From assembly GCA_965223955.1 (NCBI GenBank), contig OZ245029.1, positions 2,666,001 to 2,730,000 on the forward strand: a DNA stretch of 64,000 nt. Reading direction: 5' to 3'. Of this stretch, positions 8,435 through 17,731 are shown piece after piece (position 1 is the stretch's first letter; every line of letters begins with the position of its first letter). The position numbers were made by a program, and so were the translations under genes. Below the pieces are notes generated by a model. It did not search any database. It saw only the letters and a program-made list of their open reading frames with translations, and was not told the origin of the DNA. The DNA is from Bin75 sp965223955 (lineage in GTDB: Bacteria > Nitrospirota > Nitrospiria > Nitrospirales > UBA8639).

Positions 8435-9580
8435 CTACCTGTTCTTCGCGCCTCCAGGACGCTTCGCGGGTAATCCAATGGCCGCGCCCAGTTCTTTCGC
8501 CGTTGGCAGTTTGCCTTTCAGCTCTTTCGGCAAGGTTGGCTTTAGCTGATATTCCGCCACGCCGATGGGGTTAACTTTCGACTTCAGCGCGAATTCGACT
8601 TCCACATCATCCTTCTCCGCGCAGAGGATAATCCCGATGGATGGGTTGTCATTAGTGGCCCGTTCCTTGTCATTCAAGACATTAAGGTAGAAATCCATCT
8701 TGCCGGCGAACTCCGGCTGAAATTCGCCGATCTTCAACTCAATGGCGACGAGGCATTTGAGGAAACGATGATAAAAGAGCAGATCAATGAAGTATTCCTT
8801 CTTCCCAGCCACCACTCGATGTTGCCTGCCGATGAAGCAAAACCCGTAGCCAAGTTCCAGGATGAAATTCTTCAACTGCTCAATCAGCTTGTCTTCCAGC
8901 TCCCGTTCCTTAATCTCCCGACCGATGCCGAGAAATTCCAGGTTATAGGAACTCTTCAGCGCTTCCTCCGCCTGCTCGGCGAGGTGCTCCGGCAGAGCGA
9001 GAGGGAAGTTGTGTGCTTTTCCTTCGGCCAGGCTGCGCCCGTGGGCATCCGCTTTGATCTGGTTCAGCAGGACATGGCGCGTCCAGCCAAATTGGGCAGT
9101 TGCCCGGAGGTAGTAAAGTCGTTCTCGTGGTACCTTCACTTTCTTGGCGATCTCAACAAGATGCCCCCAGGGCACTGGCGACAGTATTTCTTGAACAAGC
9201 TGTTCAAGAAATACCGATTCTCTAACACCTCCTTCCGGGGACTCCAAGCGTTGCGATTGCATTTCTTGAACAAACTGTTCAAGAAATGCAGGGGAACTGT
9301 ATTCCGAGTAAAACTGCCGCATGAGCCAGAGGTTATTGGCGGAAAACCCCTTCATCCCTGGAAACTCTGATCTCAAATCCAGGGACAATTGCTCCACCAC
9401 CGACTTCCCCCAACCCAGATCCTCTTGCTTCTCCACAATCCCGCGCCCGATATCCCAATACAGCAGGATCAACTCGCGGTTCACCGCGCGCGCCGCGCTA
9501 AGACGAGCCGAACGAATGCGCGACTTCAGTCCGCCCAACCAGGCAGCGTAGTCAGCCGATTCTATGAGTGTACCAGTCAT
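8435..9580 (-). CDS. DUF1016/YhcG family PD-(D/E)xK nuclease-like protein
   Basis: 381 aa. The N-terminal DUF1016 region (LLYWDIGRGIVEKQEDLGWG, then FPGMKGFSANNLWLMRQFY) and the C-terminal nuclease-like domain (YFIDLLFYHRFLKCLVAIELK, with Asp and ExK as the expected catalytic residues) are both intact. The middle normally has one 'QQLV.xIPWGH' segment. Here FLEQFVQEMQ is followed 24 residues on by FLEQLVQEIL and then SPVPWGH, so the segment looks duplicated. Each FLEQ-VQE unit is encoded by a perfect hairpin (9184-9214 and 9258-9290). YhcG-like proteins are common in defence islands and beside type I RM genes. Their exact function is unsettled. Confidence 0.88.
   Translation of the reverse strand: MTGTLIESADYAAWLGGLKSRIRSARLSAARAVNRELILLYWDIGRGIVEKQEDLGWGKSVVEQLSLDLRSEFPGMKGFSANNLWLMRQFYSEYSSPAFLEQFVQEMQSQRLESPEGGVRESVFLEQLVQEILSPVPWGHLVEIAKKVKVPRERLYYLRATAQFGWTRHVLLNQIKADAHGRSLAEGKAHNFPLALPEHLAEQAEEALKSSYNLEFLGIGREIKERELEDKLIEQLKNFILELGYGFCFIGRQHRVVAGKKEYFIDLLFYHRFLKCLVAIELKIGEFQPEFAGKMDFYLNVLNDKERATNDNPSIGIILCAEKDDVEVEFALKSKVNPIGVAEYQLKPTLPKELKGKLPTAKELGAAIGLPAKRPGGAKNR
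9184..9290. repeat. two perfect hairpins inside the DUF1016 gene
   Basis: Hairpin 1 has 14-bp perfect arms (9184-9197 and 9201-9214) with a 3-nt loop AGC. Hairpin 2 has 15-bp perfect arms (9258-9272 and 9276-9290) with loop AAC. They share the core TTTCTTGAACA / TGTTCAAGAAA. In the minus-strand reading frame both encode FLEQ(F/L)VQE. The units are 74-76 bp apart. Confidence 0.9.
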
Positions 9581-9604
9581 TCTGTATTCCTGATTCTCCC
9601 TAAA

Positions 9605-9650
9605 ATATGGGCTTAGACGGTTTTGTGTTCACCTGGCTTAGGCATGGACG
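9605..9650 (-). pseudogene. fragment resembling the 5' end of hsdR
   Basis: On the minus strand 9645-9600 reads M-P-K-P-G-E-H-K-T-V-stop-A, against MPTPSEHKTVQA at the true hsdR start (8422). The plus-strand core GACGGTTTTGTGTTC is identical in both. It lies between the Fic and DUF1016 genes. A third, shorter copy is at 11272-11306. Confidence 0.65.
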
Positions 9651-9730
9651 ATTCCCTATGTTTCTCTCGCGGGTAAAGGCAGAAATTGGGTCGGTCGTAT
9701 GGATCATTGGAAATTGATGAAATCGACTGG

Positions 9731-11067
9731 TTACCAGCACTGCTGCCAATTGCGGAATTCCGTTGGACGAACACGATAACGAGCGACGTTGCTCTCGTGC
9801 AAATTCAGCAACTCGGTTTCGACGACCTCGATAAAACGCGGCTGATCATCCACCGGAACCCAGCCAAGGGCAAACGCCTTGATCCGGGCGGCGGCACGAC
9901 CCTTGTTCATGCGTGCATGCACCACGTTCGATACCAGTTTTCTTATCGGTTCCCGGTATTGCATGCGAAAGAGGTCCGGCGCTCCGGGCAACCGACGTGC
10001 GGTCGAGTAACCCTGCACGAGCGTTCATAAGCCCACACAAAAAGGTCCCGCAACAGGTCGGGACGGTTCAGTTCATACACACTCAGTAATCCGCTGGCGT
10101 AGAGATTCTTGGGTACGTCCACGAAAGACAGCGGGACCAACTTCATCCGAAGAAAGGGAATGTTGGCCGCCAGCCGCGACACGCGCGTGTTCACGTCCGC
10201 AAAGGGTTGCCGGCGGGGCACATGTACCAGGGCGAACAAGGCCTGCTCGAACGGGTCTGCAATCGCATTGGCCTTGTGGAATAGGGACGTGCCGTCCGGG
10301 ACCCGAGACCGCCAGGAAGTTGATGAATCGGGTAACAGATTCTCTGAGAGCAACGTCTGTAGCTTGCAGACGGTAGAGTGGTTGAAGGCCATCCCGTCCG
10401 GCCCATTTACCAAGTCTATGGACACCAGCAGGTCAATGGCGGCCTTGTGATTCAGGAGCATTTGCGTTGCTCCGGCATCCTTGCCTTTACCCGGTTGACC
10501 GGTGTGCAGGAACTGCCAGGCTTCCAGCAACGAGTAGGTATTCCCTTCCAACCGGCTGGAGTTCCAGGTCAGGTCGAGCATCCAACGAGGATAGGGTTCC
10601 TTGGCATGGGTACCGGCCGGTTGAAATCCCTCCGGTGACTGTCCCAACTCCCGCAGACGGCATCGAGTGGACTCGTCCAGATAAAACGTGCGGTTTGGTT
10701 GATAGCTCGCCAGAAGATCGGGGCTGCAAACATGCCGTGCCCGAATTGGTCGCTGAAGCTCAGCTTGCATACCCTTCGCATCTGCAGACGGAGGAACCAC
10801 AACCTCATCGTCGGTTTCCTTAGTGGCCGGAGGGCTGGCTTCATCAGGTACAGGACTGCCCGTGACACGGTAGCGTTGGGCGCGACCCTCGCCGAACGTC
10901 TCCAGCCGACCGGCCTCCACCAGCCGCGCAAGCCGCCGTTGGAGCGTACGGCGCGAAAGCTCGATATCCAACGCACCACGAACCGCAGACACTGCCACAC
11001 CATTCGGGAATTGCCCGACTACTTGTACGATGGTATCTAACTCTGTTGCAGGAATCTGTTTCGGCAT
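9731..11067 (-). pseudogene. Fic-domain protein with N-terminal HTH, frameshifted near its C-terminus
   Basis: ATG at 11067 (a TTG at 11082 is also in frame). Residues 1-70 form a winged-helix-like HTH. SSRLEGN at 170-176 matches the inhibitory-helix motif (S/T)xxxE(G/N). The Fic loop reads QPFADVNTRVSR at 287-298, so the catalytic His of HxFx(D/E)GN is Gln. This QPFxDVN form recurs in a subgroup of Fic proteins. The frame runs off after YERSC near 10018 and continues in another frame as QGYSTARRLPGAPDLF to a stop at 9731. One missing base (TGCAG for TGCCAG) would explain it. The rejoined product is about 445 aa. Family members AMPylate or otherwise modify proteins, but a His-less loop argues against standard AMPylation. 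It may act as a DNA-binding autoregulator. Confidence 0.8.
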
Positions 11068-11074
11068 ATTTATA

Positions 11075-11220
11075 TGGCGCAATTAATATTAATTGCGCCA
11101 CATTAGACAGGATTTATCGGAAAATTCAAGGCAATTGCGCCACAAAGATGTTCAAATAGCGCATTTATGAGGACCAAACAGCCTTATTGTGCCACAAAAA
11201 AGAGGTTATGTGGCATAATT
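11075..11220. promoter_or_regulatory. palindromic operator cluster in front of the Fic gene
   Basis: A perfect 26-bp palindrome at 11075-11100 (half-site TGGCGCAATTAAT) ends 8 nt before the Fic ATG. A half-site AATTGCGCCA recurs at 11133-11142, 42 bp away or four helical turns. A diverged inverted pair follows: TATTGTGCCA at 11185-11194 and TGGCATAATT at 11211-11220. The Fic protein has an N-terminal HTH, so self-repression is the simplest reading. A TTG start at 11082 would lie inside the palindrome. Confidence 0.7.
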
Positions 11221-11261
11221 CTATGGATGGATCGGGCATTCCTTATTCCCAATTCGTAGTT

Positions 11262-11306
11262 CTCCGCAGTTCGAGCGTGGACGGTTTTGTCTTCGGAGGG
11301 GGGGGA
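11262..11306 (-). pseudogene. second short fragment resembling the 5' end of hsdR
   Basis: The plus-strand segment GTGGACGGTTTTGTCTTCGGAGGG (shared core TGGACGGTTTTGT-TTCGGAGGG) matches 8389-8412 of the hsdR start with one substitution in the core. It lies between gajB and the Fic gene. It has no coding capacity of its own. Confidence 0.55.
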
Positions 11307-11309
11307 TGT

Positions 11310-13071
11310 TTATGCGGTTGCTTCTCGAATGGATGTAATGAGCGGCGATTCGTTCTGCTCATAGAGCAAATAGACCTCACTTTTTGCACGAGTAACACCG
11401 ACGTAGAAAAGACGCGCTGCTTCTTCGAGTTCATCATCATCTGTCGCATAGGAACTTGGGAAATCGCCACACTCGAGACCTGGCATAATAACGCCTTGGA
11501 ATTCTAAGCCCTTTGAGCTGTGTAAGGTTATGAGATTTAACTGGTCTGGGCTTCTCCCCCGGTTGGCAAACCCCTCGACCGTAAAACGTTCGAGGGGTTT
11601 ATTCTCTTTCATCAACACGTAGAGATTTTTCAATGTCTCAAGTTCATCCACGAGCCCCGGTTCCGAGTCGAAGGCATCCTTCAATGCAGCTTTGTAAAGC
11701 TTACCGATCCATTCCTTCAAGGGCATTGAACCATCGCGGTTTTCAAACAACGTGGCGATCAGCGGAACTCTAGCCTCCATAACACTCAACTCACTTTTCA
11801 ATCCCGGTCGAAGGGCGCCAGGACTTCAAGATTTGTCTGAGCATGACGTCTCCTGTTTTCCATCCGCCAGAGCACCAGATTGCAGCGTCCGTTAAGAACT
11901 CGGTCAGTCGAGTTCGTTTGATGGGTGCACCATTATCCATTCTAAAATATCGAATCCCAAGCTCATCAGCGACCTGTGCTATTGAAGAACCTTCCCGATA
12001 AGTGCGGTAGAGAAAAGCGATGTCGCCAGGTTTCCACACCGGATTATCAGCCAGCATCTGCGGAACTAGCGTCTCCAACGCATAGTGCGCTTGAGCGTCA
12101 ACATTTGCACCCACTTCATGAATTGTAATCAATCCTTCACGCCCGTCGTGAGATTCGGAATCGGGAGGATGCACGAGAAGCGCCTTAGAGGCAGCGATGA
12201 TTCGGGTAGCGCAACGGTAATTGAGCCTTAGCTGGATCCCCTCAATATCGGGCAAATCGTAAAGATCTCGAAGCAAACTGGGCTTTGCTCCGGTGAACCC
12301 GTAGATTGATTGGTCTGGATCTCCGACGGCAATAATTCGAACTCCTGCCCGATTCATCAGGTCGCACACCATCTTGTGTAAGGGCAATCCAAGATCCTGA
12401 TACTCATCGATCACGATTATCGGAAATTTGGCGCGAATACATTTTCGCACCCATGCATTGTTTTCGATAGTTTGAAGCCCTGCCAACACCAGTCCATCGA
12501 AATCAATCAGTCCTTCTTTGAGCAGTAATCGTTCGTATTCTTCAATAATCGCCGTTTGCCGGGCATTAGATGCCTTCCATTCATCAGAAGTCTTGTCCAG
12601 CACGGTCCTGCGAAGTTTATCGAGACTCGTTCGAAACCACCTGCCCGGTGGTGTTCTCGTGATGTTCTGGTAGGCAGTCTCGAATAGAGCGCAGGACTGT
12701 GAAGGAGATGCAACAACAATAGGACTTGGAATAGCGATTCCTGCCATCGCTGCGTATGGCATGACGATTTCTGTTAGCGCGAACGAGTGGATCGTGGATA
12801 CAAGAATCCGGGTCCAGTCGTCGCCTCCCAGCGAGTTTAGTCGGCCTCGGAGTTCCCGGACACATTCATTGCTGTAGGTGATACAGGCGAGGCGCTGCGG
12901 GCGTCGAAGCTCTTCCTCTAGGAGACGAGCTATCTTTATGGTGATTGTTTTCGTTTTCCCGCTACCAGGTCCGGCAAGAATAGCGCAATTCTGTTTTGAC
13001 TCATAGGCTCGCCACTGGCCGTCATTAGCCCTAAGCTCTTCTGCAGCCTTGATATACAGTGCAGAACTCAT
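11310..13071 (-). pseudogene. gajB: Gabija GajB, UvrD/PcrA-like helicase, frameshifted
   Basis: Start ATG at 13071 overlaps the gajA stop as ATGA. An upstream in-frame start at 13122 lies inside gajA and is unlikely. The first reading frame carries GPGSGKT (residues 34-40), VIDEYQDL, VGDPDQSIYGF and LNYRCATR. It ends at 11791 after SWRPSTGIEK. A second frame resumes as PGLKSELSVMEARVPLI and carries TLHSSKGLEFQGV and FYVGVTRAK to the stop at 11310. Rejoined it is about 590 aa with all SF1A motifs. GajB pairs with GajA to deplete nucleotides and block phage. The break near 11800 separates motifs I-IV from V-VI, so the encoded protein is probably inactive unless the shift is a sequencing error. 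Confidence 0.82.
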
Positions 13072-14924
13072 GTCAGTTTCTTCTTCAGATAAGCCAACGC
13101 TTTGGCGATATAAGGCGGGCAAACATCGATCTCCTTCTCAAGAAGGATTGCTGCTAGACCCTGCGCAAAACGCCCCTTGCCTACCGAGTTGATGTCTTTG
13201 AGGAGTTGTGCTGGATCTAGCGAGTTGGGATCGACCGAGAGCTTCTCAAAACGCTCGTGAATCTTCTTGTTAGCCGTGAGATTCCTCATAGCCTCAGAAA
13301 ATGCTTCGTGCGCACCATTGTTAAACAGATCAACTTCAAAGGTGAACTCATTGAGAAAAAACCCATGCTTTGGAGCGCCATGCAGGATACCTTCGAACGT
13401 CGAGTCTTCCCTTTCATCCTCCGGAAGGATGCAATCCCATATCAAGTTTACAACACGGGTCTCTCCATAACCGCCCGCCTCACCTTCTTCATCTGAATCG
13501 ACATCTTCCTGGCTTATATCTTGGTCTATGGGATCGAAATCAGTGAGAACCACAAAGGGGCATTTCAGCCCTTTGTCGCCAAGTAGCTGAATATATGGAC
13601 CAAAGTTCGTGCCTGAAATCGAACAAACCGATATTCCGAACTCATCAAAATCGAAATCTGCATCATGCAGTTTTGCTAAAGTAGGCAGTAAAAACCGCTC
13701 TGAATCTCCTTCAACGAGGACAACCCCTTTCGAGAAAAACAGCTCTCCTCTCGTTACATCAATATAGCGTTCAAGATCTTCAATCTCCTTCGGATTCAGG
13801 TCGATACGATGAAGAGAACGCCCAACAGTATGAATAGGATGGGTTTCCCTAGTGTCGGAGCGCAGTCGCAGTACGACGATATTCTTTAACGGTGCGACGC
13901 TCGCAATATTGGGTGAGTGGGTAGTTAGTATGATATTCCTTGGCGCAGCATCTACCCCCGCTTCACCTCTTACTTTTAGATAGTTTCGATAAATTCGACG
14001 TTGGAGATGAGGATGCAGATGCGCCTCTGGTTCTTCAATTGCTAGGAACGTGTGCTGCCGCACGCCTTCATCGACTAAATGCTGGTTTTCAAGTTGCTTA
14101 AGAGCAAGATAAAGAACGTTTGCTGAGCCTAGACTTGCCTCTCCGACGCCGCGCTTTCCGCCATCAACCATAAGCTGAAGGGCTCGGAGGAGTTTTTCTG
14201 GATCGGTTAGGGCAAATCCCAAGGCTGTTTCAACCGCGTGTTTATCCCCTACCATGTCGGTGAGTTGCAAATTTACGTCTTCAACGACCCTTGCGAGTGC
14301 GGGAAATTCCGCGATTTTCTTGGTCGTCTTCTGCACTTCTTGTGCGATCTCTTCCAGGTCTCCGTCATCAACGTCGGCTGCCGCCCGGTCTAAAAGTGGC
14401 CTGAAAGGAGATCGCGTCCAACGTGCCAGGTCACCCTCTGCATCACGCAGTGCGGAAAACAGATCCATTGGCATCCAGCGCCTCAACTCGTATCCGATTA
14501 AATTCTCGGTCCGATTTCCACCGAATACGATAAATTCGTAGTCTGCTTCACTACGTGGATCAGTATCTAGGTCAGCGACTGGCTGGAATCGATAGGTTAC
14601 TCGCGCGACCATTGGTTCTGGCTTAACCAAACAGTCGGCAAGGATTGCGAGCAGGTTCTCGTTGTCTTCAAAATCCCGAAAATCTACCGAAATTTCGATA
14701 ATGTCGTCAGGACGTAGAGGCCGTTCCAATCCGTCCCAAAAATCGTCGAGCCGTAGTTGACGCGCAGAGTCGGGCAACGACGGATCGAGAATCAAACGCA
14801 AAGCAAATAAGAGATTTGTCTTGCCGACTTTGTTTTCACCCAGGATGACCGCATGCTCGCCAAGACCCACGTTGAGGCTCTTGAAATTCCTGAAGTTCTT
14901 AATCTTGATTCGGCTAAGTCTCAT
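13068..14924 (-). CDS. gajA: Gabija GajA, OLD-family ATPase/TOPRIM nuclease
   Basis: 618 aa, close to characterised GajA (about 580 aa) and intact. The ABC-type ATPase domain shows Walker A GENKVGKT at 29-36, the signature/Walker B area with EEPEAHLHP at 297-305 and the H-loop THSP at 335-338. The TOPRIM nuclease domain follows with VLVEGDSE at 402-409 and TDFD at 461-464, the acidic metal-binding positions. GajA is a nucleotide-regulated DNA nickase. The 4-nt ATGA overlap with gajB identifies the pair as Gabija rather than a lone OLD nuclease. It begins 22 nt after hsdS, so Gabija is embedded in the RM operon. Confidence 0.88.
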   Translation of the reverse strand: MRLSRIKIKNFRNFKSLNVGLGEHAVILGENKVGKTNLLFALRLILDPSLPDSARQLRLDDFWDGLERPLRPDDIIEISVDFRDFEDNENLLAILADCLVKPEPMVARVTYRFQPVADLDTDPRSEADYEFIVFGGNRTENLIGYELRRWMPMDLFSALRDAEGDLARWTRSPFRPLLDRAAADVDDGDLEEIAQEVQKTTKKIAEFPALARVVEDVNLQLTDMVGDKHAVETALGFALTDPEKLLRALQLMVDGGKRGVGEASLGSANVLYLALKQLENQHLVDEGVRQHTFLAIEEPEAHLHPHLQRRIYRNYLKVRGEAGVDAAPRNIILTTHSPNIASVAPLKNIVVLRLRSDTRETHPIHTVGRSLHRIDLNPKEIEDLERYIDVTRGELFFSKGVVLVEGDSERFLLPTLAKLHDADFDFDEFGISVCSISGTNFGPYIQLLGDKGLKCPFVVLTDFDPIDQDISQEDVDSDEEGEAGGYGETRVVNLIWDCILPEDEREDSTFEGILHGAPKHGFFLNEFTFEVDLFNNGAHEAFSEAMRNLTANKKIHERFEKLSVDPNSLDPAQLLKDINSVGKGRFAQGLAAILLEKEIDVCPPYIAKALAYLKKKLT

Positions 14925-14946
14925 TTGAGTTCAATTATAGGTAGCT

Positions 14947-16120
14947 TTACACGTCAACTTCGTGAACACGAATCTTCGCGGTCATCAGCTCGTGAAGGAG
15001 GGTGCGGAAGAGGGCCTGCAGTGTAGCCCTTTGGGCTTGGTGCCGATGGATTTTGGAGTCCACGATCTCGAGTATCTCAACGATGTTGGACTGCTCAGAT
15101 ATTGGTGCCTGAGGCACGAGGGCTTTGGAAATTCCCTGTTGATTGATAGTCGTCATCGTCGTGGTTTTTGACCGAAGAATGAGGTCGCTCTTGCCAATGT
15201 CCGATCGCCAAAAGGCGGAAAGAAATTCAGGTATCAACTTACTCGGTTCGGTTTGAACTCGGATGAGGTGACAGTCATAGAAAACTGATTCCAATAGATT
15301 CCTCACAACACAGTTCTGCCCGATCCCATCACGTTTAAGCGATGACCTGACTGCGAGAATGTCTCCATCTTCGAGCCAGTATTGGCTAATCGCAGCAGAA
15401 GGAACGTTGATTCTTTCGAGCTGAGAAAGATCGAGATGGGTCTTTCGATACATGTCCACGACGTTCGCGAAAAGATACCCATGGCCTGTTTCAGGCTTCT
15501 TCACAAATGCTCCGTTCTGAAGTTTGGATCGAATGACGTTCGTCAACTCCACTACATCCCAACTCTCCGGAACAGGACCTATTTCAGTCTGTTTCTGCGG
15601 TTCGCCTCTGGTGCCTTCGGTGAAGAGCTTGTGCATGAGGGTCTTTTTCAATTCGGTGGTGGTCGATCCGCTCCTGGGCTTCGATGGCCCGCTGCACCGT
15701 CGAAAGGATGTGCGCGATCTTCTTCTGCTCAGGGAGTGGGGGGAGTGGGATCGGGAAACGCTCCAGGTCGCCTTTTCGGATGTATGGCATCGTCGAACCA
15801 GACACCACTTTGCTTAATGTTTCAGCCAAAGAACCCTTGAGTACATAAAAAATGAAGTCCAAGTTCTCTTCAAAGCCGTCGAGAACATAGGTTCTCTGAT
15901 ACGCCTCAAATTTTCCGCGATAAAGTTTGGTTTCACCGACCGCTCCGTTTCCCGCGATGAGAATGGCCTCGGTATCAAACGAGTAAGAGTCGGAAGCATG
16001 GACCTCCCTTGAACATGTGAAGAAGGGGTAGGCTCCGTTTTGCGAACCCTCGTTCACATCTTTCTTGCCCGTCCTGATGGAGCAAAGCGTGCCTAGCGGT
16101 TTGTTCTGCCAGTCACTCAT
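14947..16120 (-). pseudogene. hsdS: type I RM specificity subunit HsdS, frameshifted between its two halves
   Basis: Frame 1 (16120-15584) encodes the first target-recognition domain and the conserved closing PLPPLPEQKKIAHILSTVQRAIEAQ. It then drifts out of frame after RIDHH. Frame 2 (from about 15651) resumes with TELKKTLMHKLFTEGTRGE, the usual central helix, and the second recognition domain, ending with QAPISEQSNIVEILEIVDSKI and the second helix. The junction near 15650 lies beside an A5 run and needs one base removed. Rejoined length is about 390 aa, normal for HsdS. Without HsdS neither methylation nor restriction can be directed. A half-HsdS with one domain can sometimes dimerise, so loss of function is likely but not certain. 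Confidence 0.85.
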
Positions 16121-16207
16121 ACCCCAATCCTCGCCAAAATCTCCCGCAACGCCTTGTCTGTCTTTTTTACCATTCCTGATTCCTCATTTTGAATTCCGCG
16201 TTTCATG

Positions 16208-17731
16208 CTATCTTTCATTCATCAGGCGTTCCAACGCTTTGCGCCCCTTCTCGGTGAGCCGATATTTCTGTAAGCGACTGGTGGGTTTTTCGGGGATCGT
16301 ACGTTCAATCAAGCCGTTTTCGAGAGCAGGGTGAAGGTAGTTTTCTCTGAAAGTCTGACGGTGTTTCAGTCCAAGTTTTTTCTGGAGGGTGGAGGGCAAT
16401 ACCTCGCCGGATTTCAACAATAGAATGAGCCGATCAACTGGGTCGGTAACTGGGTCGGTTAACTTGAGCCGCTCGTCGACCGGTAACGTCTTGCCTACGC
16501 TTTGGTTCGGGCTTCGTGTCGGCTCTCGAACTGGTCTCCAGATGGTGGCGACGAAGCCGTCGGTGAGCGTGAATTCCGGCTCAGGTAATCCGGCGGCGCG
16601 GCATTCGGCGATCATATCGCGTGTGCCGGTGCCCATGCGCTCTATATAATTGGTCAAATACAGCGACTCGGCGAGGAGTGGATTGCCGGGGATGGAACTG
16701 TGGGGCAAGCGGAGTTTATCGAGGGTCAAGGCGGCGGGAAGTGTGCCGGGATTCCAAACTTCGAGCCGGTCGGTGAAGAGCATCACCTGGACACTGCCGT
16801 TGCTGTTGTAGTCACGATGCGCGACGGCGTTGACGATGGCTTCGGCGACGACATCACGCGGAATTTCGTAGGTGACAGGGGCCCGCGCGCTTTTCTTCCG
16901 GGTGCCGACACTGACGTTGATCTTGGACATGACGAAGTCGATGGCCTGGTCAACCAGTTCGAAGGCCGTGCCTTTGTAAACCTAGTAGGAGGGAATCGGT
17001 TTGGCGACTTCGGTCCCGTGGAAGTGGGCACACTTGACCTCGGAGGCAATGATGAAGCGTTGCGGGTATTGGCCGAAGAGAAGGATGGCTGCGTTGGTTG
17101 GTTTGCCGTCGTCAAGCAGGTTGAGATGGGTCAGGACTTCCTCAATGTTGGTCTCGACCGGGAGAGGGAAATTGTGCGCCCTGCGGGCCCGGCTCACGAA
17201 GCGGGTGATGGCCTCGGCATTGAGATCCTTCAGCGTTGCCTTGCGAGCGGTACGGGCGTCCCAAGGGCTACAACTAAGTTTTCCCCTGGCTTCAAGTTGG
17301 TCGATGAGGCTGGCGTAAACGGCCGTGCGCAGTTCGGCGGAATTCTGGAAGCGGCGGCGCACAAGTTGGCTGCCGGCATCACGGATGAGTCGCTGCATTT
17401 TCGGATGTTTGGATTCATCCGTCACCCCCTTGACAAAAATCAGGCGCGGCCTGCCCAGTCGGGTGGCTTCCTTGAATTCGCGATGCGTCGGCGAGAGGCC
17501 GTCGGCTGCTTCCCCGCCGTATTCGTCGCCAAAGATTCCAAGGTAGAGATCGCACTTGGCGACCTCTTCGAGATAGACCGCGTCTGGTCGCCGGTCAGCG
17601 GCAGGGATGTCCCTTTCGAAGATGAAGGTTTCGAAAAACTTGCGCGGCAGCGCATCATTCGCAATGAACTCGCCGAGGGCGGCGCGTTCCTCCTTGAACT
17701 CCTGCTGAACGCTGCTGATGAAGATATTCAC
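16208..17731 (-). pseudogene. DUF4062 plus RecG-like/AlbA-type ATP-binding protein with in-frame amber codon
   Basis: GTG start at 17731 overlaps the hsdM stop by 4 nt (GTGA). Residues 1-110 are a DUF4062 domain (MNIFISSVQQEFKEER, then YLEEVAKCDLYLGIFGDEYG). The middle (LNLLDDGKPTNAAILLFG) and the part after the stop (VAEAIVNAVAHRDYNSNGSV, then FTDRLEVWNPGTLP) match the AlbA_2/HATPase_c_4 'RecG-like' putative regulators often found inside type I RM operons. A winged-helix C-terminus follows. The frame is open across 508 codons except for a TAG at 16982-16984 between PIPSY and VYKGTAFEL, where CAG (Gln) would restore it. Whether this is a true nonsense mutation cannot be told from one sequence. 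Confidence 0.82.

Noticed and set aside
7421..8473. A 350-codon plus-strand open frame opposite hsdR
   Set aside because: It is antisense to the catalytic region of hsdR and its translation has no recognisable domain; it arises from codon bias.
11187..11507. A 106-codon plus-strand frame over the operator region
   Set aside because: It crosses the operator array and the antisense end of gajB, and has no protein-like features.
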